Shown one piece after another: positions 7,678 to 16,201 of a DNA stretch of 64,000 nt (the stretch's first letter is position 1; the number at the start of each line of letters is the position of its first letter). The notes beneath the pieces were generated by a model, which was not told the origin of the DNA, ran no database searches, and saw nothing but the letters and a program-made list of their open reading frames with translations. Source of the stretch: Micromonospora coxensis (GTDB lineage Bacteria > Actinomycetota > Actinomycetes > Mycobacteriales > Micromonosporaceae); the NCBI RefSeq assembly GCF_900090295.1, contig NZ_LT607753.1:5456001-5520000 (forward strand). The letters are read 5' to 3'. The position numbers and the translations under genes were made by a program.

Positions 7678-10167
7678 ATGGCACGCCGCAAGGACGACCG
7701 CGCCAAGGTGGACCTGTCCGCCTTCGACCAGGCCGGCGCGCGGGTGTTCGACAACCCGCTGGTCACCGAGGTCTCCGACTCCTACCTGGAGTACGCCTTC
7801 TCGGTCATCCACTCCCGCGCCCTGCCCGACGCCCGCGACGGCCTCAAGCCGGTGCACCGGCGCATCCTCTGGTCGATGCACGAGGCCGGCCACCGCCCCG
7901 ACCGGGGCCACGTGAAGTCCGCCCGGGTCGTCGGCGACGTGATGGGCAAGTACCACCCGCACGGCGACACCGCGATCTACGACGCGATGGTCCGCCTCGC
8001 CCAGGACTTCTCGCTCAACGTGCCGTTGATCGACGGGCACGGCAACTTCGGCTCCCCGGACGACGGCCCCGCCGCGGCGCGCTACACCGAGGCCCGGCTC
8101 TCCCGCGAGGCGATGCTGCTCGTCGGCGAGCTGGGCGAGGACACCGTCGACGTCGAGCCGAACTACGACGGCTCGCTGACCCAGCCCACCGTGCTGCCCG
8201 CCGCCTTCCCGAACCTGCTGGTCAACGGCGCGTCCGGGATCGCGGTCGGGATGGCGACCAACATGATCCCGCACAACCTCGGCGAGGTGGTCTCCGCCGC
8301 CCGCTGGCTGATCAACCACCCGGACGCCACCCTCGACAAGCTGATGGAGTTCGTCCCCGGCCCGGACCTGCCCACCGGCGGTCTGCTGCTCGGCCTGGAC
8401 GAGGTGCGCCGGGCGTACGAGACCGGGCGCGGCGTGGTGCGGATGCGCGGCCGGGTCGAGATCGGCCCGCTGGAGGGCAGCCGCGGCCGGCAGGCGATCA
8501 CCGTGGTCGAGCTGCCGTACGGCGTCGGCGCGGAGAAGGTCATCGCGGCGATCACCAACGAGGTCACCAAGACCAAGCGGCTCACCGGCATCGCCGACGT
8601 CAAGGACCTCACCGACCGGGAGAGCGGCACCCGCCTGGTCATCGAGTGCAAGGTCGGGGTGAACCCGCAGGCCCTGCTGGCCGACCTCTACCGGCTCACC
8701 CCGCTGGAGCAGTCCTTCGGCGTCAACAACCTCGTCCTGGTCGACGGCCAGCCGCGCACCCTGGGGCTGAAGGCGCTGCTGGACGTCTTCCTGGCCCACC
8801 GGTACGAGGTGGTCACCCGGCGCAGCGCGTACCGGCGGCGCAAGCGCGAGGAGCGGCTGCACCTGGTCGACGGTCTGCTGATCGCCCTGCTCGACATCGA
8901 CAAGGTGGTCAAGCTGATCCGGGCCAGCGAGGACGCGCAGGCCGCCAAGGACGGCCTGATGCAGAAGTTCAAGCTCTCCGAGATCCAGGCCACCTACATC
9001 CTGGACACCCCGCTGCGCCGGCTGACCAAGTACGACCGGATCGAGCTGGAGGCCGAGCAGGAGAAGCTGCGCGGCGAGATCGCCGAGCTGTCGAAGATCC
9101 TCGACGACGACAAGGTGCTCAAGAAGGTCGTCTCCGACGAGCTGGCGGCGGTGGTGAAGCAGTTCGGCGCGCCGCGCCGCACCACCCTGGTCGACGGTGA
9201 CCTCAAGGAGGTGCTGGCCGCGTCGGTGCCGGCCGGCCCGCTGGAGGTCGCCGACGACCCCTGCCAGGTGATCCTCTCCGCGACGGGGCTGGTCGCCCGG
9301 ACCGCGGCCGAGTCGGAGGAGGCCGCCGAGGGGCGCCGGCGCAACGGCCGGGTCAAGCACGACACCGTCCGCGCGGTGGTGCACACCACGGCCCGGGGGC
9401 GGGTGCTCCTGGTGACCAGCGCCGGCCGGGCCTTCAAGATCGACGTGCTGCCGCTGCCGGTGCTGCCCGAGCAGGCCGGCACGGTGTCGCTGCGCGGCGG
9501 CATGTCCGCCGCCGAGCTGGTGCCGCTGGAGCCGGGGGAGACGGTGGTCGGCCTGGCCCCGCTCGGCGCGACCGCGCAGGGCTCGCCCGGTCTGGCGCTC
9601 GGCACCCGGCAGGGCGTGGTCAAGGTCTGCTCCCCGGAGTGGCCGGTGCGCTCGGACGAGTTCGAGGTCATCTCGCTGCGCGACGGCGACGAGGTGGTCG
9701 GGGCGACCTGGCTGACCGACGGCGCGGAGACGCTGGCGTTCATCACCAGCGAGGCGTCGCTGCTGCGCTTCGCCGCGTCACTGGTCCGTCCGCAGGGGCT
9801 CAAGGGCGGCGGCATGGCCGGCGTCAACCTGCCGGGGCAGGCCAGGGTGGTCTTCTTCGGTGCGGTGCGTACCGACGACCCGGTGCACGGTGAGCCGATG
9901 GTGGTCACCTCCACCGGCGCGACGGTGAAGGTGACGCCGTTCGGGGCGTACCCGGCGAAGGGCCGGGCGACCGGCGGCGTGCGCGCACAGCGGTTCCTCA
10001 AGGGCGAGGAGGACCTGGTGGTGGCCTGGGTCGGGCCGCGACCGGTCGGCGCGACGGCGACCGGCGACCCGGTCGAGCTGCCCCCGGCGGACCCGCGCCG
10101 CGACGGCAGCGGCTTCGCCGTGATGCTCGGCCCCACCGTCGTCGGCCACCTCATCGAACGCGACTGA
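7678..10167 (+). CDS. parC: DNA topoisomerase IV subunit A (GyrA/ParC family)
   Basis: The 829-residue DNA-cleaving subunit has the winged-helix CAP-like domain with [16 protein letters not shown] and [14 protein letters not shown]. Catalytic Tyr136 lies in [10 protein letters not shown] long coiled-coil tower follows (around 430-500), then a beta-pinwheel carboxy domain. The canonical GyrA box (QRRGGKG type) needed for DNA wrapping is not seen; the nearest match is VSLRGGMSA, which favours a decatenating topoisomerase IV. Threonine occupies the quinolone-relevant position equivalent to E. coli GyrA Ser83. The ATG follows a GAAGGAAG ribosome site. It forms an operon with parE and ends at a strong stem-loop. 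Confidence 0.88.
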   Translation: MARRKDDRAKVDLSAFDQAGARVFDNPLVTEVSDSYLEYAFSVIHSRALPDARDGLKPVHRRILWSMHEAGHRPDRGHVKSARVVGDVMGKYHPHGDTAIYDAMVRLAQDFSLNVPLIDGHGNFGSPDDGPAAARYTEARLSREAMLLVGELGEDTVDVEPNYDGSLTQPTVLPAAFPNLLVNGASGIAVGMATNMIPHNLGEVVSAARWLINHPDATLDKLMEFVPGPDLPTGGLLLGLDEVRRAYETGRGVVRMRGRVEIGPLEGSRGRQAITVVELPYGVGAEKVIAAITNEVTKTKRLTGIADVKDLTDRESGTRLVIECKVGVNPQALLADLYRLTPLEQSFGVNNLVLVDGQPRTLGLKALLDVFLAHRYEVVTRRSAYRRRKREERLHLVDGLLIALLDIDKVVKLIRASEDAQAAKDGLMQKFKLSEIQATYILDTPLRRLTKYDRIELEAEQEKLRGEIAELSKILDDDKVLKKVVSDELAAVVKQFGAPRRTTLVDGDLKEVLAASVPAGPLEVADDPCQVILSATGLVARTAAESEEAAEGRRRNGRVKHDTVRAVVHTTARGRVLLVTSAGRAFKIDVLPLPVLPEQAGTVSLRGGMSAAELVPLEPGETVVGLAPLGATAQGSPGLALGTRQGVVKVCSPEWPVRSDEFEVISLRDGDEVVGATWLTDGAETLAFITSEASLLRFAASLVRPQGLKGGGMAGVNLPGQARVVFFGAVRTDDPVHGEPMVVTSTGATVKVTPFGAYPAKGRATGGVRAQRFLKGEEDLVVAWVGPRPVGATATGDPVELPPADPRRDGSGFAVMLGPTVVGHLIERD

Positions 10168-10172
10168 CCGTC

Positions 10173-10218
10173 GACGGCGCAGGGCCCGGGAGCATCCGCT
10201 CCCGGGCCCTGCGCCGTC
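10173..10218 (+). terminator. Perfect 21-bp stem-loop after parC
   Basis: GACGGCGCAGGGCCCGGGAG begins a perfect 21-bp stem closed by a 4-base loop (ATCC), starting six bases after the parC stop. The length and perfection indicate a terminator. No T run follows. Confidence 0.85.
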
Positions 10219-10250
10219 CGCCCATCCCTCGCCCAGGGCCCGAAGCCGTC

Positions 10251-10305
10251 GATCATGAAGTTGTTGCCCTCCCCATCGGCGTGTCGCGGCAACAACTTCA
10301 TGATC
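10251..10305. repeat. Intergenic palindrome, 18-bp arms
   Basis: GATCATGAAGTTGTTGCC at 10251-10268 is repeated as its perfect complement at 10288-10305, around a 19-base loop that contains GGCGTGTCGC. The AT-rich arms are atypical for this DNA. It follows a separate parC terminator, so it is not needed for termination. I recall similar sequences dispersed in Micromonospora genomes, but that cannot be verified here. Confidence 0.7.
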
Positions 10306-10310
10306 ACCGG

Positions 10311-10375
10311 GCCGGGCCGGGGCGGGCCGGGGCGGGGCGGGCCGGGGCGGGGCGGGGCGGGGCGGGGCGGGGTGA
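10311..10375 (+). repeat. G-rich simple repeat with quadruplex potential
   Basis: About 60 bases consist almost wholly of GGGGC and GGGCC units, including more than four consecutive G4 runs. This sits between the convergent parC and permease genes, just before the permease stop. The sequence fits a G-quadruplex pattern on the plus strand; whether it forms is unknown. Confidence 0.6.
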
Positions 10376-10382
10376 GGGTGGG

Positions 10383-11720
10383 TCAGAGTTCGGGTTCGGG
10401 GCCTCGGCGGGTGTCGGCGGTGGTGCCGCGCAGGCGGGCGACGAGGCGCATGCCGTGGTAGATGACCAGGGCGGCGGCGGTGCCGAGGGCGATGCCGTTG
10501 AACGACAGGTCACCGGTGGTGAGGGTGTAGTTGGCCGCGCCGACGATCACCGCGACGGCGGCGGTCAACAGGTTGACCGGGTCGTGGAAGTCCACCCGGG
10601 CCTCGATCCAGATCCGCGCGCCGAGGATGGCGATCAGGCCGTAGAGCGCGGTGGTCGCGCCGCCGAGCACCCCCGCCGGCACGGTGAGGATCAGCGCGCC
10701 GAACTTCGGGCTGAGCCCGAGCAGCACCGCCGCCAGCCCGGCCACCCAGTACGCGGCGGTCGAGTAGACCCGGGTCGCCGCCATCACGCCGATGTTCTCC
10801 GCGTACGTGGTGGTGCCGGAGCCGCCGCCGGAGCCGGCGAGCACGGTGGCCAGGCCGTCGCCCAGGAACGCCCGGCCCATGTCCTTGTCCAGGTTGCGTC
10901 CGGTCATCGCGGCGACCGCCTTGACGTGCCCGGCGTTCTCCGCCACCAGCACCAGGATCACCGGGATGACCAGCACCACCGCGCGCAGGCTGAAGCTCGG
11001 CGCGTGGAACTCGGGCAGCCCCACCCAGGCCGCGTCGCGCAGCCCGTCGACGGCCTTCGGGTCGAGGTCACCGAGGAGCGCGGCGAGCACCCAGCCGACC
11101 ACCACGCCGAGCAGGATGGACAGCCGGGCCAGGAAGCCCCGGAACGCGACGGTGGCCAGCAGGATCGCGGCCAGGGTGACCATGGCGATCAGCGGCTGGG
11201 CCTGCACCCCGGTGCCGCTGCCCCCGCCGTCCCAGGCCACCGGGGCGAGGTTGAGCCCGATCAGCGCGACGATCGCGCCGGTGACCACCGGTGGCATCAG
11301 CGCGTCGATCCAGCGTGCCCCGGCCCGCTGCACCACCAGGCCGACCAGGGCGAGCGCCACGCCGGCCACCACGATCCCGCCGAGCGCCGGGCCGATGTCA
11401 CCGCCGGCCTTCGCCGCCAGCACCGGCGCGATGAAGGCGAACGACGAGCCGAGGTACGACGGCAGCCGGTTGCCGGTGACGACCAGGAACAGCAGGGTGC
11501 CGAGGCCGGAGAAGAAGAGCGTGGTGGCCGGCGGGAACCCGGTGATCAGCGGGACGGTGAACGTGGCGCCGAACATCGCCACCACGTGCTGCACGCCGAC
11601 GCCGACCGTACGCGGCCAGGAGAGCCGCTCGCCCGGGTGCACCACGTCGCCCGGGGTGACCGAGCGGCCGTCGCCGTGCACGGTCCACGGGGACCGGCGG
11701 AAGGAGGGGGACTGGGTCAT
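10383..11720 (-). CDS. uraA: Uracil/xanthine permease (NCS2 family)
   Basis: This 445-residue integral membrane transporter has about 12-14 hydrophobic segments. NCS2 landmarks include QHVVAMFGATFTVPLI in the first helix region, the substrate-site helix LVAENAGHVKAVAAMTG, and SGGGSGTTTYAENIGVMAATRV, which is close to UraA. It probably imports uracil by proton symport. The ATG at 11720 is preceded by AAGGG. It lies 76 bases downstream of alkB on the same strand. Uracil rather than xanthine is preferred because the NIGV motif and length match UraA-type members; the substrate is family inference. Confidence 0.87.
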   Translation of the reverse strand: MTQSPSFRRSPWTVHGDGRSVTPGDVVHPGERLSWPRTVGVGVQHVVAMFGATFTVPLITGFPPATTLFFSGLGTLLFLVVTGNRLPSYLGSSFAFIAPVLAAKAGGDIGPALGGIVVAGVALALVGLVVQRAGARWIDALMPPVVTGAIVALIGLNLAPVAWDGGGSGTGVQAQPLIAMVTLAAILLATVAFRGFLARLSILLGVVVGWVLAALLGDLDPKAVDGLRDAAWVGLPEFHAPSFSLRAVVLVIPVILVLVAENAGHVKAVAAMTGRNLDKDMGRAFLGDGLATVLAGSGGGSGTTTYAENIGVMAATRVYSTAAYWVAGLAAVLLGLSPKFGALILTVPAGVLGGATTALYGLIAILGARIWIEARVDFHDPVNLLTAAVAVIVGAANYTLTTGDLSFNGIALGTAAALVIYHGMRLVARLRGTTADTRRGPEPEL

Positions 11721-11796
11721 GAGGCGCCCTTCGCGTCGTCAGGTGACGGGGGCGTGGTCGACCCTGAGAGTTGTTTGTAGCACGCGACGGGTGGGG

Positions 11797-12432
11797 TCAG
11801 GCGACGCCGGTCGGGCGGAACTGGACGCTGACCCGGGGGCCGACCGGGCGGGCGGTCTTCGGGATCGCGTGCTCCCAGGTGCGCTGGCAGGAGCCGCCCA
11901 TCACCACCAGGTCGCCGTGGCCGAGCGGGAAGCGCAGGCTGTCGCCGCCACCGCGCGGGCGCAGCAGCAGCGCCCGGGGCGAGCCGAACGAGACGATGGC
12001 GACCATGGTGTCGACGTGCGCGGAGCGGCCGAGGGTGTCGCCGTGCCAGGCGACGCTGTCCCGGCCGTCCCGGTAGAGACACATGCCGGCGGTCACGAAC
12101 GGCTCGCCCAGCTCGGGGGCGTAGTGCCGGGTCAGCGCCGCCCGCGCCTCGGTCAGCACCGGGTGCGGCAGCGGCCGACCCTCGCCGTACCAGCAGAGCA
12201 GCCGGGGGACGTCGACCTCGGTGTCGTACATGGTGCGGCGTTCGGCCCGCCAGGGCACCTCGGTCAGCAGGGTGTCGAGCACGGCGTCGGAGCCGCGTAC
12301 CCAACCGGGGAGATGGTCGACCCAGGCGCCCCGGGTGAGCACGTGCCGGCGCAGCGCGCCCGGCAGCGCGGCCGGCGCCGGCCCGGCGTCGGCGAGGTCG
12401 AACATCGACGGCTGGTAGGCGGCCCGCGTCAT
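11797..12432 (-). CDS. alkB: AlkB-type 2-oxoglutarate/Fe(II) dioxygenase
   Basis: The 211-residue protein repairs alkylated bases (1-methyladenine, 3-methylcytosine) by oxidative demethylation in AlkB relatives. The iron ligands are visible as His130 and Asp132 in WHGDTLG and His188 in TWEHAIPK, and the 2-oxoglutarate-binding arginines are Arg200 and Arg206 in RVSVQFRP. RTMYD and PRLLCWYGEG near residues 66-86 resemble the substrate lid of ALKBH2/3-like members. It starts 12 bases after the pseG stop, so it may be read through from the surface-sugar operon, although a functional link is not evident. Confidence 0.9.
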   Translation of the reverse strand: MTRAAYQPSMFDLADAGPAPAALPGALRRHVLTRGAWVDHLPGWVRGSDAVLDTLLTEVPWRAERRTMYDTEVDVPRLLCWYGEGRPLPHPVLTEARAALTRHYAPELGEPFVTAGMCLYRDGRDSVAWHGDTLGRSAHVDTMVAIVSFGSPRALLLRPRGGGDSLRFPLGHGDLVVMGGSCQRTWEHAIPKTARPVGPRVSVQFRPTGVA

Positions 12433-12444
12433 GCCGCCACCCTA

Positions 12445-13551
12445 TCAGCGGTTTAGCACACCCGTACGAGACAGGACGGCGTCGGCGACGCGGGCCCGGC
12501 CCTGCCCGTCGACGGTGGCCCAGCCGCGGGCGGAGAGCGCGGCCCGCCGCCGGGGAGAGGTGAGCAGCCCGCGCAGGGTCCCCGCCGCCGCCGCGCGGGC
12601 CGCCCGCCCGGCCACCCCGGCCGCCGCCAGCTCCGGCAGCTCGCCGAGGCCGGCGGCGAGCCCGTGGGCCACCACCCGGTGGTACGACTCGCGTTGGTTG
12701 TCCACCACGCAGACCAGTGCGGACGGCGCCCCCAGGCAGCAGAGTTCCCAGGTGGAGGTGCCGGCGGCGCTGACCACCAGGTCCGCCGCGCCGATCAGCG
12801 CGGGCAGCGCGTCGGTGGGCGGCACCGGGCGCAGCGTCTGCCCGCGCCCCGGGGTGACCTCCTCCAGGTCCGCCTCGATCTCCGGCCGCCCGACCACCAC
12901 GGTCAGCTCCATCGGGTGCCCGGTGCCGAGCAGCACCCGGGTCAGCACCGGGGCCGCGCCGACGGCGTCGGTGCCGCCGAAGAAGGCGAGCACCCGGGGC
13001 CGCCCCACCGCCGTCGCCATGCGGGGCGCGGCGGGCCGGGCCGCGATCACGGAGTCGCGCAGCAGCGCGTACCGGGTGCCGGCGAGCAGCCGCCCGGCCG
13101 CCGTGCCCGTGCCCGTGCCGGCTACCGTGCCGCCGGACGTGTCCGGGCCGGTCGCCGTGTCCGTGTCGGCGCCGAAGTTCTGGTCGAGGTAGAGGTCGGC
13201 GTCCTGACCCCGGGTGTCCCCGTCGACGACGGCCAGGGTGGTCACTCCGGCCGCGCGCAGCGCCCCCGCCCCGGCCGGGTCCAGGTCGTACGAGTCGAGC
13301 ACCATCGCGTCCAGCCGGTGCGCGCGGGCCGCCTCGACCAACCCGCGCGGGGTGTCCGGCCCGGGGTGCAGGGGGATGCCCCGGGCGGTGAGCTGCGCCG
13401 CCGCCCAACCGACCCGCTCGACGGTGCCGAACAGCTCGACGGTGGCGCCCCGGGCCAGGAACTCCTCGCCGAGGGCCAGGCAGCGCACCAGGTGCCCGAC
13501 GCCGCGCCGGGGCCCGGCGTCGCAGCGCAGCCCGATCCGTGGCGTGCTCAG
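12445..13551 (-). CDS. pseG: PseG/SpsG-type UDP-sugar hydrolase, CTG start
   Basis: The 368-residue GT-B-fold enzyme removes UDP from the 2,4-diacylamino-trideoxy-altrose intermediate of pseudaminic acid synthesis. The family signature RIGLRCDAGPRRGVGHLVRC gives the catalytic His20. A UDP-binding carboxy half carries FFGGTDA and SAAGTSTWELCCLG. The signature begins only five residues into the protein and there is no in-frame ATG, GTG or TTG immediately before it. CTG at 13551 overlaps the upstream stop as CTGA and has GGAGG four bases upstream, so CTG is the likely start. A threonine/glycine-rich insertion near residue 155-180 is unusual. Confidence 0.88.
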   Translation of the reverse strand: MSTPRIGLRCDAGPRRGVGHLVRCLALGEEFLARGATVELFGTVERVGWAAAQLTARGIPLHPGPDTPRGLVEAARAHRLDAMVLDSYDLDPAGAGALRAAGVTTLAVVDGDTRGQDADLYLDQNFGADTDTATGPDTSGGTVAGTGTGTAAGRLLAGTRYALLRDSVIAARPAAPRMATAVGRPRVLAFFGGTDAVGAAPVLTRVLLGTGHPMELTVVVGRPEIEADLEEVTPGRGQTLRPVPPTDALPALIGAADLVVSAAGTSTWELCCLGAPSALVCVVDNQRESYHRVVAHGLAAGLGELPELAAAGVAGRAARAAAAGTLRGLLTSPRRRAALSARGWATVDGQGRARVADAVLSRTGVLNR

Positions 13552-14369
13552 GACTCCTCCAACCGTTTCTGTCGTACGCCGGCGTTGAGGGCGCGCAGCG
13601 CGGGCTGCCCGTCGAGCCAGTCGGCGAGCTCGGCCAGCGGCACGCTGACGTCGCCGAAATGGTCGGTCACCGCGCGGACCAGCGCCCAGTCCTGTTCGGT
13701 GTCCAGGGTCAGCCGCAGGTCGGAACGGTCCGGGGTGAGGGTCACCCCGAGCACCCGGAACAGCTCCGGGTGGGTGTACGCGTACGAGGTCACGTGCACC
13801 CGGTGGTGCCCGGTGGCGAGCCGGTCCAGGGTCCGCAGCACGTCCGCCCGGACGATCTCCACGTCCAGCCCCCGGGGCAGCGTACGGGCGATCGAGGTGC
13901 TGGCGTAGTCGAGTCCGGGCACCGCCCGGTACACCGCCGCGACCAGCGCGACGATCTCCGGGTCGAGCAGGGGGCAGTCGGCGGTGAAACGCAGGACCGC
14001 GTCGCCGGGGTGGGCGTCGAGCGCGCCGACGAACCGGGCCAGCACGTCGTCGACCGGGCCCCGGTGCCACGGCACGTCCAGCCGGCGGCACTCGTCCACC
14101 ACCGCGTCGTCCACCGGGTCGGTGCTGGTCGCCACGACCAGCTCGGCCAGCGCCCCGCTGTCCCGGGCGGCCCGGACCACCCGGCCGAGCACGCTGCGCC
14201 CGGCCAACGGACGCAGCACCTTGCCGGGCAGCCGGGACGAGCCCATCCGGGCCTGCACGATCCCCACCATCCGCGGATCGCTCGTGCCACCACCGCCCGC
14301 CGCCGGACCGTCCCACCCGGGTCCCGGCCCCGCCGCCCCGGCAGCGGTGCCGGCCGTACCCTCGCTCAC
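13548..14369 (-). CDS. pseF: SpsF/PseF-type cytidylyltransferase
   Basis: This 273-residue nucleotidyltransferase should activate pseudaminic acid with CTP to the CMP-sugar. The core begins MVGIVQARMGSSRLPGKVL, the SpsF version of the P-loop of CMP-sugar synthetases, followed by RFTADCPLLDPEIV with the metal-binding acidic residues. It matches SpsF of the Bacillus sps operon more than canonical PseF. The GTG start at 14369 overlaps the preceding stop by 4 bases; about 34 poorly conserved residues precede the core, so an internal ATG is possible. It is coupled to pseG downstream. Function as the CMP-Pse synthetase is inferred from context. Confidence 0.85.
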   Translation of the reverse strand: MSEGTAGTAAGAAGPGPGWDGPAAGGGGTSDPRMVGIVQARMGSSRLPGKVLRPLAGRSVLGRVVRAARDSGALAELVVATSTDPVDDAVVDECRRLDVPWHRGPVDDVLARFVGALDAHPGDAVLRFTADCPLLDPEIVALVAAVYRAVPGLDYASTSIARTLPRGLDVEIVRADVLRTLDRLATGHHRVHVTSYAYTHPELFRVLGVTLTPDRSDLRLTLDTEQDWALVRAVTDHFGDVSVPLAELADWLDGQPALRALNAGVRQKRLEES

Positions 14370-16201
14370 TGCTGTTCCTCCCTGGGCCGGCGCTGGCTCA
14401 GCGCGGCGGTGGCCCGGCGCTTGGCGGCGCGGGCGCCGCGCTTGGCCAGCCGGGCCGGGGTGATCGCGAGCCGGCCCACCCGGTAGCTGAGCGAGCCGCT
14501 GAGCAGGTTGATGGTGGCGTCGGCCCGGCGCAGCGCCCGCTCCCGGGAGGTCAGCAGGTCCTCGGTCCACTTCAGCAGCGCGGCGAGTCGGGTCATCTCC
14601 TCGCGCTGGCGCACCCACGCCTCGCGCAGCTGCTGGTAGCTGCGGGGCCCGGCCGGCGGGTCGGTGGGGGTGACCCCGCGCAGCTCGTCGGCGAGGCGGA
14701 CCCGTCCGTCGGCGTCGAGGCCGCGCAGCGCGGCGGTGACCGCCGCCTCGGCCTCGACCGCCTCGTCGACCGTGGCCCGGGACAGGTCCCGGCCGGCGAG
14801 GCCGCCGAGCACCACGGTCAGCCCGGCCACGTCCAGGGTGGACGTCCAGGGGTGGGCGTATCCGGCGGTCAGCAGCGCGGCGGCGAAGCGCCACAGGCTG
14901 CGGGCCAGCGCCACGTCCAGGTCCAGCGGGGTGCTGGCCCGCCAGCTCGGGTCGAGCACGGCGAACGCGGGTGCGCCGTCCGGCGTCCCGGCGTCGGTCA
15001 CCACCACGTTGTCGGTGCCGGCGAGCGCGGTCGCGCCGGCCAGCCGGCCGTCGGCGTCGGCCCGGCCGGCGAGCCAGCCCGCGTACCCGCGCAGCAGGTG
15101 GCGCAGGGTGTCCCGGTCGCGGCGCAGGCAGGCGTCGAGCAGCAGGGTGCGCAGCAGCCGCCCCTCGGGCACCGGCCCGTCCAGCGCGGCGGCGTCCCGG
15201 TGGGCCACCTCCCGGGTGGCGAAGGGCGCCGGCGCGGGCCGGGCGCTCCCGCCGGTCGCCCGCCACCGCCAGCCGTCCGGCCCGTCCACCACCTCGACCA
15301 CGCCGACTCCCGGCGGCCCGGTCTGCACCAGCGCCACCGGCAGCGCGCCCGCCTCGGCCAGGGGGGACGGCTGCGGGTCGGGGCGGTGGGCGAGCAGCAG
15401 CCAGCCCGGGGCCAGGGCCGAGCCGAGCCCGGCGTGCAGCGCGTCGACGGCCAGCCGGGCCGGGTCCTGGAGCACCGCCGTGCCGGCGAAGCCGCCCGCG
15501 CAGGCGCCGTGCAGCACCGCGTCGAACAGCGCCGAGGTGGGCCGCCGGTCCAGCTCGTCGGCGGCCACCAGCACCGTCGGGGCGTTCGGGTCGGGGTACG
15601 CGGCGAAGCACGCCCCCGCCCGCAGCCCGACGCCGGTGAGCCGGACCCGCGCCTGCTCCGGGTTGGCCGGGCGGCCGGTGTCCAGCACCCCGCCGACCGA
15701 CCACGCCGAGTCGGCCCGGTCGGCGTACCACGGGGTGGTGGCGACGAGCCGGTGCACGCCGAGCGGGTTGCCCACCCGCAGCAGCAGCGTCCCGCCCGGG
15801 GCGACCGCGTCGGCGAGCCGGGCCAGCACCCCCTCCCAGCCCAGCCGGGGTCCCTCCACCGACTCGATGGCGTCCGGGCCGGCGGCGGCCACCACCACGT
15901 CCCAGTGCTCGCCGGTGGGCAGGCCGGTCGGGCCGCCCACCACCACCCGGGCGCCCCGCTCGGCCAGCGCCACCCCGTCCGGGTGGCTGCGCAGCAGGCA
16001 GGTCACCTCGGCGTGCGCCAGCCGGTCCAGCAGCGCCGGGTCGTGCGGGCCGGCGAGCAGCACCCGGGCCCCGGCCGGCACGACCCGGGCCAGCAGCGCG
16101 CCCAGCGGACCGCCCTCGGCCCGCCGCTGCTCCGGCAGGTCGGACCAGGCGAGCATCTCCCCGCCGGGCAGCGCGATCCGGGGCGCGGTCTCAGTCGTCA
16201 A
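14366..16201 (-). CDS. Methyltransferase-like surface-polysaccharide protein
   Basis: The 611-residue protein is not a named family to me. Residues about 40-180 look like a class I SAM-methyltransferase Rossmann domain (ARVLLAGPHDPALLDRL, then GEHWDVVVAAAG and APGGTLLLRVGNPLG). The middle is a helical domain of unknown role. The last 90 residues are charged and coiled-coil-like, ending with SLSYRVGRL and a very basic tail, a layout common in actinobacterial polysaccharide enzymes. TTG at 16201 has AGGAGG seven bases upstream and overlaps the previous gene by 11 bases. Its place between pse genes suggests it modifies the same glycan. The catalytic role is inference. Confidence 0.7.
   Translation of the reverse strand: MTTETAPRIALPGGEMLAWSDLPEQRRAEGGPLGALLARVVPAGARVLLAGPHDPALLDRLAHAEVTCLLRSHPDGVALAERGARVVVGGPTGLPTGEHWDVVVAAAGPDAIESVEGPRLGWEGVLARLADAVAPGGTLLLRVGNPLGVHRLVATTPWYADRADSAWSVGGVLDTGRPANPEQARVRLTGVGLRAGACFAAYPDPNAPTVLVAADELDRRPTSALFDAVLHGACAGGFAGTAVLQDPARLAVDALHAGLGSALAPGWLLLAHRPDPQPSPLAEAGALPVALVQTGPPGVGVVEVVDGPDGWRWRATGGSARPAPAPFATREVAHRDAAALDGPVPEGRLLRTLLLDACLRRDRDTLRHLLRGYAGWLAGRADADGRLAGATALAGTDNVVVTDAGTPDGAPAFAVLDPSWRASTPLDLDVALARSLWRFAAALLTAGYAHPWTSTLDVAGLTVVLGGLAGRDLSRATVDEAVEAEAAVTAALRGLDADGRVRLADELRGVTPTDPPAGPRSYQQLREAWVRQREEMTRLAALLKWTEDLLTSRERALRRADATINLLSGSLSYRVGRLAITPARLAKRGARAAKRRATAALSQRRPREEQQ

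Noticed and set aside
5249..7684. Long antisense open frame over parE (811 codons)
   Set aside because: High-GC DNA produces long antisense frames; this one is rich in Gly/Arg/Leu-Gly repeats and has no recognisable domain, whereas the sense strand encodes ParE.
10251..10305. Terminator for parC
   Set aside because: A stronger stem-loop already follows parC at 10173; the long loop and AT-rich arms of this palindrome are unlike the other terminators in the window.
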